This document shows positions 31,777-39,625 of a stretch of DNA of 64,000 nt, in pieces (the stretch's first letter is position 1; each line of letters starts with the position of its first letter). Position numbers and translations under genes: made by a program. The notes beneath the pieces are model-generated. The model was not told the origin of the DNA. It worked only from the letters and a program-made list of their open reading frames with translations, and searched no databases. Origin of the DNA: G963663315 sp965231905 (GTDB lineage: Bacteria; Pseudomonadota; Gammaproteobacteria; Arenicellales; Poriferihabitantaceae); NCBI GenBank assembly GCA_965231905.1, contig CBDDOO010000002.1:310001-374000 (forward strand). Reading direction: 5' to 3'.

Positions 31777-32226
31777 CTAACCGGAAATGTTATCCACCCA
31801 GCGTTGCCTGACAGAATCGGCTGAATCAATCAGGGTTTCCTTTTTCCAGAATGTGGCCCGGGATTTCAGGTGCTCCATCATCTCGCGGCAGGCGTCGAAC
31901 GCGGCCCCTCGATGTACAGACCACGCGGCCACCAGAACGATAGAATCATTCGGCAGAATCCTGCCGACGCGGTGCAAAACCAGAAGTTCCAGCAAGTCAT
32001 GGCGCGACACCAGCGCCCCGGCATGGTCGATCAGCAGTTTCTCCGTCATGCCGGCATAATGCTCGAGAACCATCTCGCTGACATCTTCACCCTGATTGAA
32101 GTCCCGCATGGCGCCGACGAAGGCGCTGCAGGCGCCGTAACTACCCGGCAACAGGCCGCTCTCGTTCTGATAACGGGCCAACTCCTGCCAGGGGTCGAAT
32201 CGGGATGGTCGAATTTCAACCTGCAC
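31777..32226 (-). CDS. moaE: Molybdopterin synthase catalytic subunit MoaE
   Basis: Large subunit of molybdopterin synthase, which puts two sulfurs onto precursor Z using the MoaD thiocarboxylate. A GTG at 32226, one base behind the moaD TGA, gives 149 residues, the family length; longer frames read into moaD. Motifs: GACSAFVGAMRDFN, LEHYAGMTEK, LLVLHRVGRILPNDSIVLVAAWS, HRGAAFDACREMMEHLKSRATFWKKE with the catalytic Lys residues. moaD is immediately upstream; translation is probably coupled. Confidence 0.95.
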   Translation of the reverse strand: MQVEIRPSRFDPWQELARYQNESGLLPGSYGACSAFVGAMRDFNQGEDVSEMVLEHYAGMTEKLLIDHAGALVSRHDLLELLVLHRVGRILPNDSIVLVAAWSVHRGAAFDACREMMEHLKSRATFWKKETLIDSADSVRQRWVDNISG

Positions 32227-32227
32227 T

Positions 32228-32458
32228 TCAGCCTCCGTTGACCGGCGGGAAGAAAGCAACCTCATCACCATCAGCGACCATCCGATCAAACATCGCGTAT
32301 TCCTGATTGACCGCGCAAAGCAGATTTTCCGGAGCGTCGGACTCACTGATCAGCGCCCACACCCCCGCCACTGTGACCGGTTTCGGCAGGTCTATTGATT
32401 TTCTGTCGATACCGAGCTTTTCACGCAAACTGGCAAAGGTTCTTACTGTAACAACCAT
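32228..32458 (-). CDS. moaD: Molybdopterin synthase sulfur carrier subunit MoaD
   Basis: Small ubiquitin-fold sulfur carrier; its C-terminal glycine is adenylated by MoeB and made into a thiocarboxylate. The 76-residue protein has VVTVRTFASLREKLG, DEVAFFPPVNGG and ends exactly in the required Gly-Gly. It is the first gene of moaDE and diverges from moaB with a 74-nt gap. moaA and moaC are not in the window. Confidence 0.95.
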   Translation of the reverse strand: MVVTVRTFASLREKLGIDRKSIDLPKPVTVAGVWALISESDAPENLLCAVNQEYAMFDRMVADGDEVAFFPPVNGG

Positions 32459-32532
32459 ATTTGAGGTAAAATTATCCGGCGTGAAATTACCGCATACTAT
32501 AGCATTTAATCAGGTTGTTGCAGGGATAATCC

Positions 32533-33069
32533 ATGTCAAACACAGCAAAACGTGAGTTTGTTGCGACCACGATTTCGGTACTGACGATATCCGACAGTCG
32601 AACGATCAGTAATGACAAATCGGGAGATACACTGGTCAGCCGGTTGACCGGCGCTGGCCACCAATTGCATGAGAAGCAAATCGTCGCGGATGATATTTAT
32701 CAAATCCGGGCGGCGGTTTCGGGATGGATCGCGCATCCGGCGGTGCAGGTTGTGATCACGACCGGAGGAACCGGTGTAAGCGGCAGGGACGGCTCTCCGG
32801 AAGCCATCGCGCCCCTGCTCGACAAGACGCTGGATGGATTCGGAGAGATGTTCCGGGTTCTGTCCTACGATGACATCGCAACCTCGACACTGCAATCGCG
32901 CACCCTGGCCGGAGTCGCAAACGGGACTTATGTTTTTGTTCTTCCGGGTTCAACCGGAGCGGTCAGGCTGGCCTGGGAAAAACTGATTTGCCACCAACTG
33001 GATTACCGCACCCGCCCTTGCAACCTGGTTGAAATGATGCCGAGGCTCCTGGAAACGAAGAAACCCTGA
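32533..33069 (+). CDS. moaB: Molybdenum cofactor biosynthesis protein MoaB
   Basis: Adenylates molybdopterin before metal insertion (MoaB/MogA family). The 178-residue protein has VLTISDSRTISNDKSGD, the signature TTGGTGVSGRDGSPEA, a FGEMFRVLSYDDIATS segment and FVLPGSTGAVRLAWEKL, as in E. coli MoaB. It diverges from moaDE and is followed 2 nt later by parC, so these two may share a transcript. Confidence 0.95.
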   Translation: MSNTAKREFVATTISVLTISDSRTISNDKSGDTLVSRLTGAGHQLHEKQIVADDIYQIRAAVSGWIAHPAVQVVITTGGTGVSGRDGSPEAIAPLLDKTLDGFGEMFRVLSYDDIATSTLQSRTLAGVANGTYVFVLPGSTGAVRLAWEKLICHQLDYRTRPCNLVEMMPRLLETKKP

Positions 33070-33071
33070 GT

Positions 33072-35345
33072 ATGGCGAGAAAGCCTTCATCAAACCTGCT
33101 GGAAACCGAAGCGCCTGCCAGAATCGGAATCGTGCCGATGGCCGAATTCGCCGAGAAAGCGTATTTGCACTATTCGATGTATGTGATTCTCGACCGGGCC
33201 TTGCCCAGTATCGCAGATGGGTTGAAGCCAGTCCAGCGCCGCATTGTCTACGCCATGTCCGACCTCGGACTTCATGCTACCGCCAAATTCAAGAAGTCCG
33301 CCCGCACCGTGGGTGATGTGTTGGGAAAATTCCATCCTCACGGCGACACCTCCTGCTATGAAGCCATGGTTTTGATGGCGCAACCGTTCAGTTATCGCTA
33401 TCCGCTGATTGATGGCCAGGGAAACTGGGGCAGCCAGGATGATCCCAAATCGTTTGCCGCAATGCGGTATACCGAATCCCGTTTGACCCGGTATGCCCAG
33501 TTGCTGCTGGAAGAAGTGGGTCAGGGCACCACCGACTGGGTACCCAATTTCGATGGCACCCTGGATGAACCCCGGCAGCTTCCGGCACGGTTGCCGAATG
33601 TGTTGTTGAATGGCGGTTCAGGCATTGCCGTCGGTATGGCAACCGACATTCCTCCCCACAATATGCGCGAAGTGGTGGCTGCCTGTGTGCAACTGATTGA
33701 TGATCCGGCAACCACACTGGCCCGGATTTGCCAGCACATAAAAGGCCCCGATTTCCCTACCGAAGCTGAAATCATTTCCAGCCGCAAGGAAATACTCGAT
33801 ATTTACAAGTCCGGTTACGGCGGAATCAAACAGCGGGCAGCCTGGCAGGACGAGGACGGCAACATTGTTGTCACCGCTTTGCCTTATCACGTTTCCGGGT
33901 CGAAGATTCAGGAACAGATAGCCGCGCAAATGCTGGCGAAAAAATTGCCGATGGTGATGGATCTGAGAGATGAGTCCGATCATGAATTCCCGACCAGACT
34001 GGTTATTGAGTTACGCTCGAATCGAGTGGACCAGGAGGCTTTGATGCAGCACCTGTTCGCCATTACCGATCTTGAAAGAAGCTATCGCGTCAACCTGAAC
34101 ATGATCGGCCTGGATGGCCGTCCAAGGGTGTTTGATCTCAAAGCGCTGCTCCTGGAGTGGCTCGAATTTCGTATTGCTACGGTCAAGCGGCGTTTGCAGT
34201 TTCGATATGATACGGTGCTTGCCCGGCTTCATGTGCTGCAGGGATTGCTGATTGCCTTTCTGAATCTGGATGAAGTCATCAAAATTATTCGATATGAAGA
34301 AAATCCTAAGGACAGGCTGATCGAGCGGTTTTCCTTAAGCGACTTACAGGCGGATGCGATTCTGGACACTCGGCTGCGCCATCTGGCAAGACTCGAAGAA
34401 ATGAAAATTCGTTCGCAGCAGAACGAACTGGAGAAGGAAGCGAACGACCTGCGCGGTCTGCTTGAATCAAGGACTCGACTCAAAGCCGTTGTCCGCAATG
34501 AATTGCTGGCGGACGCCGGGGAGTATGGTGACCGCAGAAGATCCCCGATTGTCCAACGCGCCGCGGCAAAAGCATTGGAACATAGCGAGTTAGCGCCGGC
34601 AAAGGCCGTGACCGTGATGTTGTCCGCTAAAGGCTGGATTCGGGCCGCAACCAGTCATGATGTCGAAATCGACAAACTGAACTTCAGAACCGGAGACCGG
34701 CACCTGTGTTCGGTCGAGGGAAAAACCAGCGATAGCCTGGTGGCGATTGATTCTGACGGCAGGACTTATTCGATAGCCGCTCATGACCTGCCTTCCGCCC
34801 GCAGCTTTGGCGAACCGTTGAGCAGCAGTTGTATTCCACGGCCCGGGGCGACCTTCCAGGGCTTGATGATGGGTCACGAAAAATCGGAATACCTGCTCGC
34901 CACCAATGCCGGATACGGGTTTGTCGCGACACTTTCGAACCTCAGTACCCGAATCAAGGCGGGCAAGTCGATTTTACGAGTGCCCGACGGGGCCGATGTA
35001 CTGATGCCCCGGCCGATCGCCGATTTTGAAGATGACTGGATCGCAGTGGTTACCAGCGTTGGCAGGTTGCTGATTTTTACCGTAGGTGAGCTGGTCCGGT
35101 TGAACCGGGGCAAGGGCATACGATTGATCAATATTCCTGCGGCGAAGCTCAAATCGGGCGAAGAGTTCGTGGTTGATGTCGCCGTTTTTCAGGAGGACCA
35201 TAACCTGCGTATCGATAGCGGGAAACGTTACCTGAAGATGAAACCCGCCGATTTTGACCACTATGTCGACAGTCGGGCGAAAAGAGGAAAATTCCTGCCA
35301 AAAGGGTTTCGCCGAGTCCAGTCGATTGCACCCGTTCCGAAATGA
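33072..35345 (+). CDS. parC: DNA topoisomerase IV subunit A
   Basis: Cuts and rejoins both DNA strands to separate daughter chromosomes, with ParE. The 757-residue protein has RALPSIADGLKPVQRRIVYA, KSARTVGDVLGKFHPHGDTS and FAAMRYTESRLT with the catalytic Tyr. The quinolone-region residues here read HPHGDTSCYE, with Ser replaced by Thr at one usual position. The C-terminal part has the beta-pinwheel blades (e.g. KGWIRAATSHDVEIDKLNF, TNAGYGFVATLSNLSTRIK). Length fits E. coli ParC (752). parE is not adjacent. Confidence 0.96.
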   Translation: MARKPSSNLLETEAPARIGIVPMAEFAEKAYLHYSMYVILDRALPSIADGLKPVQRRIVYAMSDLGLHATAKFKKSARTVGDVLGKFHPHGDTSCYEAMVLMAQPFSYRYPLIDGQGNWGSQDDPKSFAAMRYTESRLTRYAQLLLEEVGQGTTDWVPNFDGTLDEPRQLPARLPNVLLNGGSGIAVGMATDIPPHNMREVVAACVQLIDDPATTLARICQHIKGPDFPTEAEIISSRKEILDIYKSGYGGIKQRAAWQDEDGNIVVTALPYHVSGSKIQEQIAAQMLAKKLPMVMDLRDESDHEFPTRLVIELRSNRVDQEALMQHLFAITDLERSYRVNLNMIGLDGRPRVFDLKALLLEWLEFRIATVKRRLQFRYDTVLARLHVLQGLLIAFLNLDEVIKIIRYEENPKDRLIERFSLSDLQADAILDTRLRHLARLEEMKIRSQQNELEKEANDLRGLLESRTRLKAVVRNELLADAGEYGDRRRSPIVQRAAAKALEHSELAPAKAVTVMLSAKGWIRAATSHDVEIDKLNFRTGDRHLCSVEGKTSDSLVAIDSDGRTYSIAAHDLPSARSFGEPLSSSCIPRPGATFQGLMMGHEKSEYLLATNAGYGFVATLSNLSTRIKAGKSILRVPDGADVLMPRPIADFEDDWIAVVTSVGRLLIFTVGELVRLNRGKGIRLINIPAAKLKSGEEFVVDVAVFQEDHNLRIDSGKRYLKMKPADFDHYVDSRAKRGKFLPKGFRRVQSIAPVPK

Positions 35346-35405
35346 TGTTCCTGTAAAATCCAACAATTCCTCCGGGAATTACCTGATCAAGATCCTGTAG
35401 AGATA

Positions 35406-36296
35406 ATGAATATGAGCCAAACCCTGTTTAAATCCGACCTTGTTGACCTGGAGTTACTGCATCGGGGAAAAGTAAGGGATATTTATGATATAGATGATGA
35501 TCATTTGTTGATCGTTACCAGTGACCGTCTTTCCGCCTTTGATGTCGTTCTTCCCCAACCGATTCCGGGCAAGGGCGAGATACTGACGCGGGTTGCGAAC
35601 TTCTGGTTTGAGCGAACCTCGCATCTGACCCCGAATCATTTAAGTGACAAGACGCTGGATCAGGTTGTGTCCCGCGCCAGGGACAGGCTGGCGCTTGCAG
35701 GGCGCAGCATAGTCGTGAAGAAATTGAAGCCGTTGCCGATTGAGGCCATTGTCAGAGGATATCTGATCGGGTCGGGCTGGAAAGATTATCAAAAAACCGG
35801 GGCGGTATGCGGAATTGCCCTGCCCGGGAATCTGGGGCAGGCAGACCGATTGCCGCAAGCGATTTATACCCCTTCCACCAAGGCGGAAGCGGGAGACCAC
35901 GATGAGAATATCAGTTATCGGCAAACAGTTGAGCTGCTTGGCGAAGGCCTGGCTGAGCGGGTTCGGGATTTGAGTCTGGAGATTTATACCCGCGCGGCGG
36001 AATATGCGGCAACTCGCGGCATCATCATTGCCGATACCAAATTTGAGTTTGGCCTTGACAAAAACAATACACTGCATCTGATGGATGAAGTCCTGACTCC
36101 GGATTCATCCCGATTCTGGCCGATGGACCAGTATCAACCCGGGACAAGCCCACCAAGCTTTGATAAACAGTTTGTCAGGGATTACCTGGAAACTCTGGAT
36201 TGGAATAAAACTCCTCCGGCCCCGCAACTGCCGGAAGAGATCATAACCAGGACAGCACAGAAATACGCAGAGGTGGAGCAGGCGCTGACATCCTGA
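35406..36296 (+). CDS. purC: SAICAR synthase (phosphoribosylaminoimidazole-succinocarboxamide synthase)
   Basis: Joins aspartate to CAIR in purine synthesis. The 296-residue protein is of the longer PurC type: LLHRGKVRDIYDIDDDHLLIVTSDRLSAFDV, then PIEAIVRGYLIGSGWKDY, KAEAGDHDENIS, and near the end LMDEVLTPDSSRFW. ATG 35406 and a second ATG two codons later are both possible. It lies 60 nt behind parC and 31 nt before a kinase gene. Confidence 0.97.
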   Translation: MNMSQTLFKSDLVDLELLHRGKVRDIYDIDDDHLLIVTSDRLSAFDVVLPQPIPGKGEILTRVANFWFERTSHLTPNHLSDKTLDQVVSRARDRLALAGRSIVVKKLKPLPIEAIVRGYLIGSGWKDYQKTGAVCGIALPGNLGQADRLPQAIYTPSTKAEAGDHDENISYRQTVELLGEGLAERVRDLSLEIYTRAAEYAATRGIIIADTKFEFGLDKNNTLHLMDEVLTPDSSRFWPMDQYQPGTSPPSFDKQFVRDYLETLDWNKTPPAPQLPEEIITRTAQKYAEVEQALTS

Positions 36297-36327
36297 GCAA
36301 GCGTTGGCAGTAGCGCCGGTTGTGCCG

Positions 36328-37020
36328 ATGAAACTGAAAATCCGGTTTCAAAGCGCCGAAGCCCGGATGGCTGGCGTTGATCTGGGAAAACTCTTGATGG
36401 GACTGGAGGGTGGTTGCCAGAAAAGTGACATGCCGACAGGCGCAATCCTGTTCAAGGATGATCAGACTACGACGCTGCATCGGGTGCCATCGAAAATGGG
36501 AGACTTGATGGTCAAACGATACAACACGAAAAATTTGTGGCATCTGCTGCGGCGGAACTTCCAGGTCAGCCGTGCCAGGAACTGTCTTGAGATGGCGGAA
36601 AAATACAGCGGGGCGGGTATCAGGGTGGCGCAGCCGGTTGCGATGATTGAAAGCCGGATCGGCCCCTTTGCCGGACGTTCCTGGTATGTCAGCCGATTCG
36701 TCGACAGCGTCCTGCTGTCGGATTATCTCGGTATTGAAGACTGGGCAGCGCCGCTTCGATCCATTCAGGGAAAAATTCCGGCATTATTCGAGGTTTTCGA
36801 GAATCATGATTTGTCCCACGGCGATATGAAGGCGACCAACCTGCTGGTGCATGACGATGATCTGGTTGTGATTGATCTTGACAGCGCCAAACAACACCGC
36901 TGGAAACTTTTTCATCGGATTGCGTTGCGGCGTGACAAGGCGCGGTTCCTCAAAAACTGGAATGATCGACCGCCGTTGTACCGTCATCTTGAGCGGGAAC
37001 TTGCGCATATCAGGGTGTAG
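36328..37020 (+). CDS. Lipopolysaccharide kinase (Kdo/WaaP) family protein
   Basis: A 230-residue kinase-fold protein. Seen are the ATP-lobe Lys in DLMVKRYNTKNLWHLLRR, the segment GIRVAQPVAMIESR, the hinge WYVSRFVDSVLLSDYL, the catalytic loop LSHGDMKATNLLVHDD, and the metal Asp in LVVIDLDSAK. A Kdo kinase/WaaP-like sugar phosphorylation in lipopolysaccharide is likely. A longer frame from TTG 36304 is open, but the ATG at 36328 starts the family-like part. The C-terminus RRDKARFLKNWNDRP resembles the RxxDKxRFL motif of the family. It ends 3 nt before pgi. Confidence 0.85.
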   Translation: MKLKIRFQSAEARMAGVDLGKLLMGLEGGCQKSDMPTGAILFKDDQTTTLHRVPSKMGDLMVKRYNTKNLWHLLRRNFQVSRARNCLEMAEKYSGAGIRVAQPVAMIESRIGPFAGRSWYVSRFVDSVLLSDYLGIEDWAAPLRSIQGKIPALFEVFENHDLSHGDMKATNLLVHDDDLVVIDLDSAKQHRWKLFHRIALRRDKARFLKNWNDRPPLYRHLERELAHIRV

Positions 37021-37023
37021 GTG

Positions 37024-38640
37024 ATGAATTCCGAAGAACTGATTGACAGATTGTGGAGAAAGGACCCGACTCTGTGGAAAACCGCATTTGCGGATGGTGA
37101 TGATCCGGGAAAATGGATGGGATGGCTGGATGCGGTTGAGTGGATGCGCGGGCATATCGATTCACTGTCTGCCTGGGCGGATGAGGTCTGCAAATCCGGC
37201 AGGTACGATCATGTCGTTTTGCTGGGTATGGGCGGGTCGAGTCTGGCTGCCGGGGTAATCGGAGGGGTATTTGCCAGTCGGGCCGGTTTTTTGCAACTGA
37301 TCGTAGTGGATACCACTTCCCCCGCGCAAATCAGCGCGTTCGATTTCGACATCGAAAGAGCCTTGTTCATCGTTTCCAGCAAATCCGGCGCTACGCTGGA
37401 GACCCTGGATTTGTTTGCCTGGTTTTACAGTCAGGCAGGTTCGAAGGATGAGCGTCCGGGTGACCGCTTTGTCGCGATTACAGACGCGGGGTCTCCACTT
37501 GCCCGGGAGGCTTTGATGTCGGGTTTTTGCCGTATATTCCTGAACCCCGCGGATATAGGCGGACGTTATTCCGGCTTGAGCTTCTTTGGTCTGGTTCCGG
37601 CGGCGCTGATTGGCGCAGATCTGAATTTATTGTTTGAAAACCTTGAGGAGTTCTGTGACCAGGTGAAATCGGGTGATGACACGACGGTCGTTGAGCTGGC
37701 CCGATTGCTGGGCGGAAATGCGTTGGCGGGGAAGAATCAGATGCGGCTGAATATCGCAAAACCGATTCAGGTTCTGGCAGGCTGGATTGAACAACTGATC
37801 GCCGAAAGTACCGGAAAAAATGGCGCCGGACTGATTCCGGTTTATGGTGAAACAGGGGCGGTGCGCGAACGGAAACCATCAGGACGCAGCTTCACAATAA
37901 ATATTGGAGCCGGTTTCGGTACAGAGTGCCAGACTGCCCCGGATGCTGATTTGAGTTGGTCGTTAAGAGAGCCTTATGATATCGCCAGAGAGTTTTTTCG
38001 CTGGCAAATGGCGACGGTCCTGGCTTCGGTGATGATGGACATCAATCCCTTTAACCAGCCGGACGTGGAGCAGGCGAAAAAACAGACCCGGATATTTGTC
38101 GAGTCGGTCCGGCCGGTCAAGTTCAGGGGGTTGATGGAAAACGATTTTTGTGTTTTTTATGCCAGTGACTCCATCGTGGCCGGGTCATGCTGCAGCCGGC
38201 TTGTGGATGTATTCGACCGGTTTCAATCCAGCGTATCGGCGGCTGAATATCTTGGCATTATGGCCTGGCTGCCGGCATTTGACCCGATAGAGGAGAGTTT
38301 GAAGCAAATCAGGGCGCAGTTGTCCCGCCGGCTTGATTTACCCACAACCCTGGGGTTTGGTCCGCGCTACCTGCATTCTACAGGGCAATTACACAAGGGC
38401 GGCCCCGCGAGCGGGTGCTTTATCCAGATTACTGACTCCGGGCCTGAACCCTTGCCGGTGCCGGGTCGCGCTTATGGCTTTGATGATCTTCATCGCGCCC
38501 AGGCTGATGGTGACTATCTGGTTCTTGAAAACAAGGCGCGCCCGATAATGCGTATCGAACTAAAAGGCGATAGACTCGAAGCCCTGGACTGTCTGAGTCA
38601 GGGGCTGGCAGAAATTGCCGACTTGAAGTCGACGATTTGA
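37024..38640 (+). CDS. pgi: Glucose-6-phosphate isomerase
   Basis: Converts glucose 6-phosphate to fructose 6-phosphate. The 538-residue protein has HVVLLGMGGSSLAAGVI, the SIS-fold phosphate loop VSSKSGATLETL, GGRYSGLSFFGLVPAALIG, the Glu in PVYGETGAV, and near the C-terminus RYLHSTGQLHKGGP. It matches the isomerase half of the fused transaldolase/phosphoglucose isomerase proteins rather than E. coli Pgi, but no transaldolase part is attached. It sits behind the LPS-kinase-like gene with 3 nt between. The start could be GTG 37021 or ATG 37024. Confidence 0.88.
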   Translation: MNSEELIDRLWRKDPTLWKTAFADGDDPGKWMGWLDAVEWMRGHIDSLSAWADEVCKSGRYDHVVLLGMGGSSLAAGVIGGVFASRAGFLQLIVVDTTSPAQISAFDFDIERALFIVSSKSGATLETLDLFAWFYSQAGSKDERPGDRFVAITDAGSPLAREALMSGFCRIFLNPADIGGRYSGLSFFGLVPAALIGADLNLLFENLEEFCDQVKSGDDTTVVELARLLGGNALAGKNQMRLNIAKPIQVLAGWIEQLIAESTGKNGAGLIPVYGETGAVRERKPSGRSFTINIGAGFGTECQTAPDADLSWSLREPYDIAREFFRWQMATVLASVMMDINPFNQPDVEQAKKQTRIFVESVRPVKFRGLMENDFCVFYASDSIVAGSCCSRLVDVFDRFQSSVSAAEYLGIMAWLPAFDPIEESLKQIRAQLSRRLDLPTTLGFGPRYLHSTGQLHKGGPASGCFIQITDSGPEPLPVPGRAYGFDDLHRAQADGDYLVLENKARPIMRIELKGDRLEALDCLSQGLAEIADLKSTI

Positions 38641-38689
38641 CCTGCGCAGACTGATTGGTTCACTTAAAGTTTCTTCGATTGGCAACAGT

Positions 38690-39625
38690 ATGCTCACATT
38701 TCAGCAGTTGATCATAACCCTCCAGCAATACTGGGCTGAACAGGGTTGTGTGCTCATACAACCCTGTGACATGGAGATGGGAGCGGGGACGTTTCATCCG
38801 GCGACCTTTCTGGCGGCAGTCGGTCCGGAGCCGATTCGCGCAGCTTATGTCCAGCCGTCCCGGCGTCCTGCGGACGGCCGCTATGGTGACAACCCCAACA
38901 GATTGCAGCATTATTTCCAGTTTCAGGTCATCCTGAAACCTTCACCGGACAATTTCCAGGACTTGTATCTGGGTTCATTGACCCGCCTGGGGCTGGATAT
39001 GCGCAAAGATGATGTTCGTTTTGTTGAAGATGATTGGGAGTCGCCTACGCTTGGGGCCTGGGGGCTGGGCTGGGAAATCTGGCTGAACGGTATGGAAGTC
39101 TCACAGTTCACTTATTTTCAACAGGTTGGAGGTCGCGATTGCAGACCTGTAAGTGGAGAAATCACTTATGGTCTGGAGCGTATCGCGATGTATCTGCAAG
39201 AGGTGGATTCCGTATTCGATCTGGTCTGGAACCAGGCCAGAAAATCCGATGCCGCGGGACAATACAAGTACGGTGATTTGTACCTGCAAAATGAACAGGA
39301 GCAGTCCGCCTACAATTTCGATCATGCCAACGTCAGGATTTTGAAGGAACAGTTCGACAGCGCCGAAACCACCGCCAGACAGCTACTGGAAAAAAATCTG
39401 TCCCTGCCGGCTTATGAACAGGTTTTGAGAGCTTCCCACACGTTCAATTTACTGGATGCCCGCCGTGCAATCGGTGTTACTGAAAGAGCCAGATACATCG
39501 GTCGAGTGCGAAATCTGGCCAGGGGCGTGGCCGACAAATACTACGACAGCCGGGAAAAACTCGGGTTTCCGAGGGGGAAAGCCGGGTCGGTCGGTTCGAG
39601 ACCAGGAATTAACCCGGAGATTTAA
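38690..39625 (+). CDS. glyQ: Glycyl-tRNA synthetase alpha subunit
   Basis: Catalytic subunit of the alpha2beta2 bacterial glycyl-tRNA synthetase. The 311-residue protein has FQQLIITLQQYWAEQGCVLI, PCDMEMGAGTFHPATFL, YVQPSRRPADGRYGDNPNR (class II motif 2), EVSQFTYFQQVGG and EITYGLERIAMYLQ (motif 3). Length is close to 303 of E. coli. Its TAA overlaps the glyS ATG (TAATG), so translation is coupled. Confidence 0.98.
   Translation: MLTFQQLIITLQQYWAEQGCVLIQPCDMEMGAGTFHPATFLAAVGPEPIRAAYVQPSRRPADGRYGDNPNRLQHYFQFQVILKPSPDNFQDLYLGSLTRLGLDMRKDDVRFVEDDWESPTLGAWGLGWEIWLNGMEVSQFTYFQQVGGRDCRPVSGEITYGLERIAMYLQEVDSVFDLVWNQARKSDAAGQYKYGDLYLQNEQEQSAYNFDHANVRILKEQFDSAETTARQLLEKNLSLPAYEQVLRASHTFNLLDARRAIGVTERARYIGRVRNLARGVADKYYDSREKLGFPRGKAGSVGSRPGINPEI

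Noticed and set aside
31777..33069. A complete molybdenum cofactor operon
   Set aside because: Only moaD, moaE and moaB are here, in two divergent units; moaA, moaC and moeA are not in the window.
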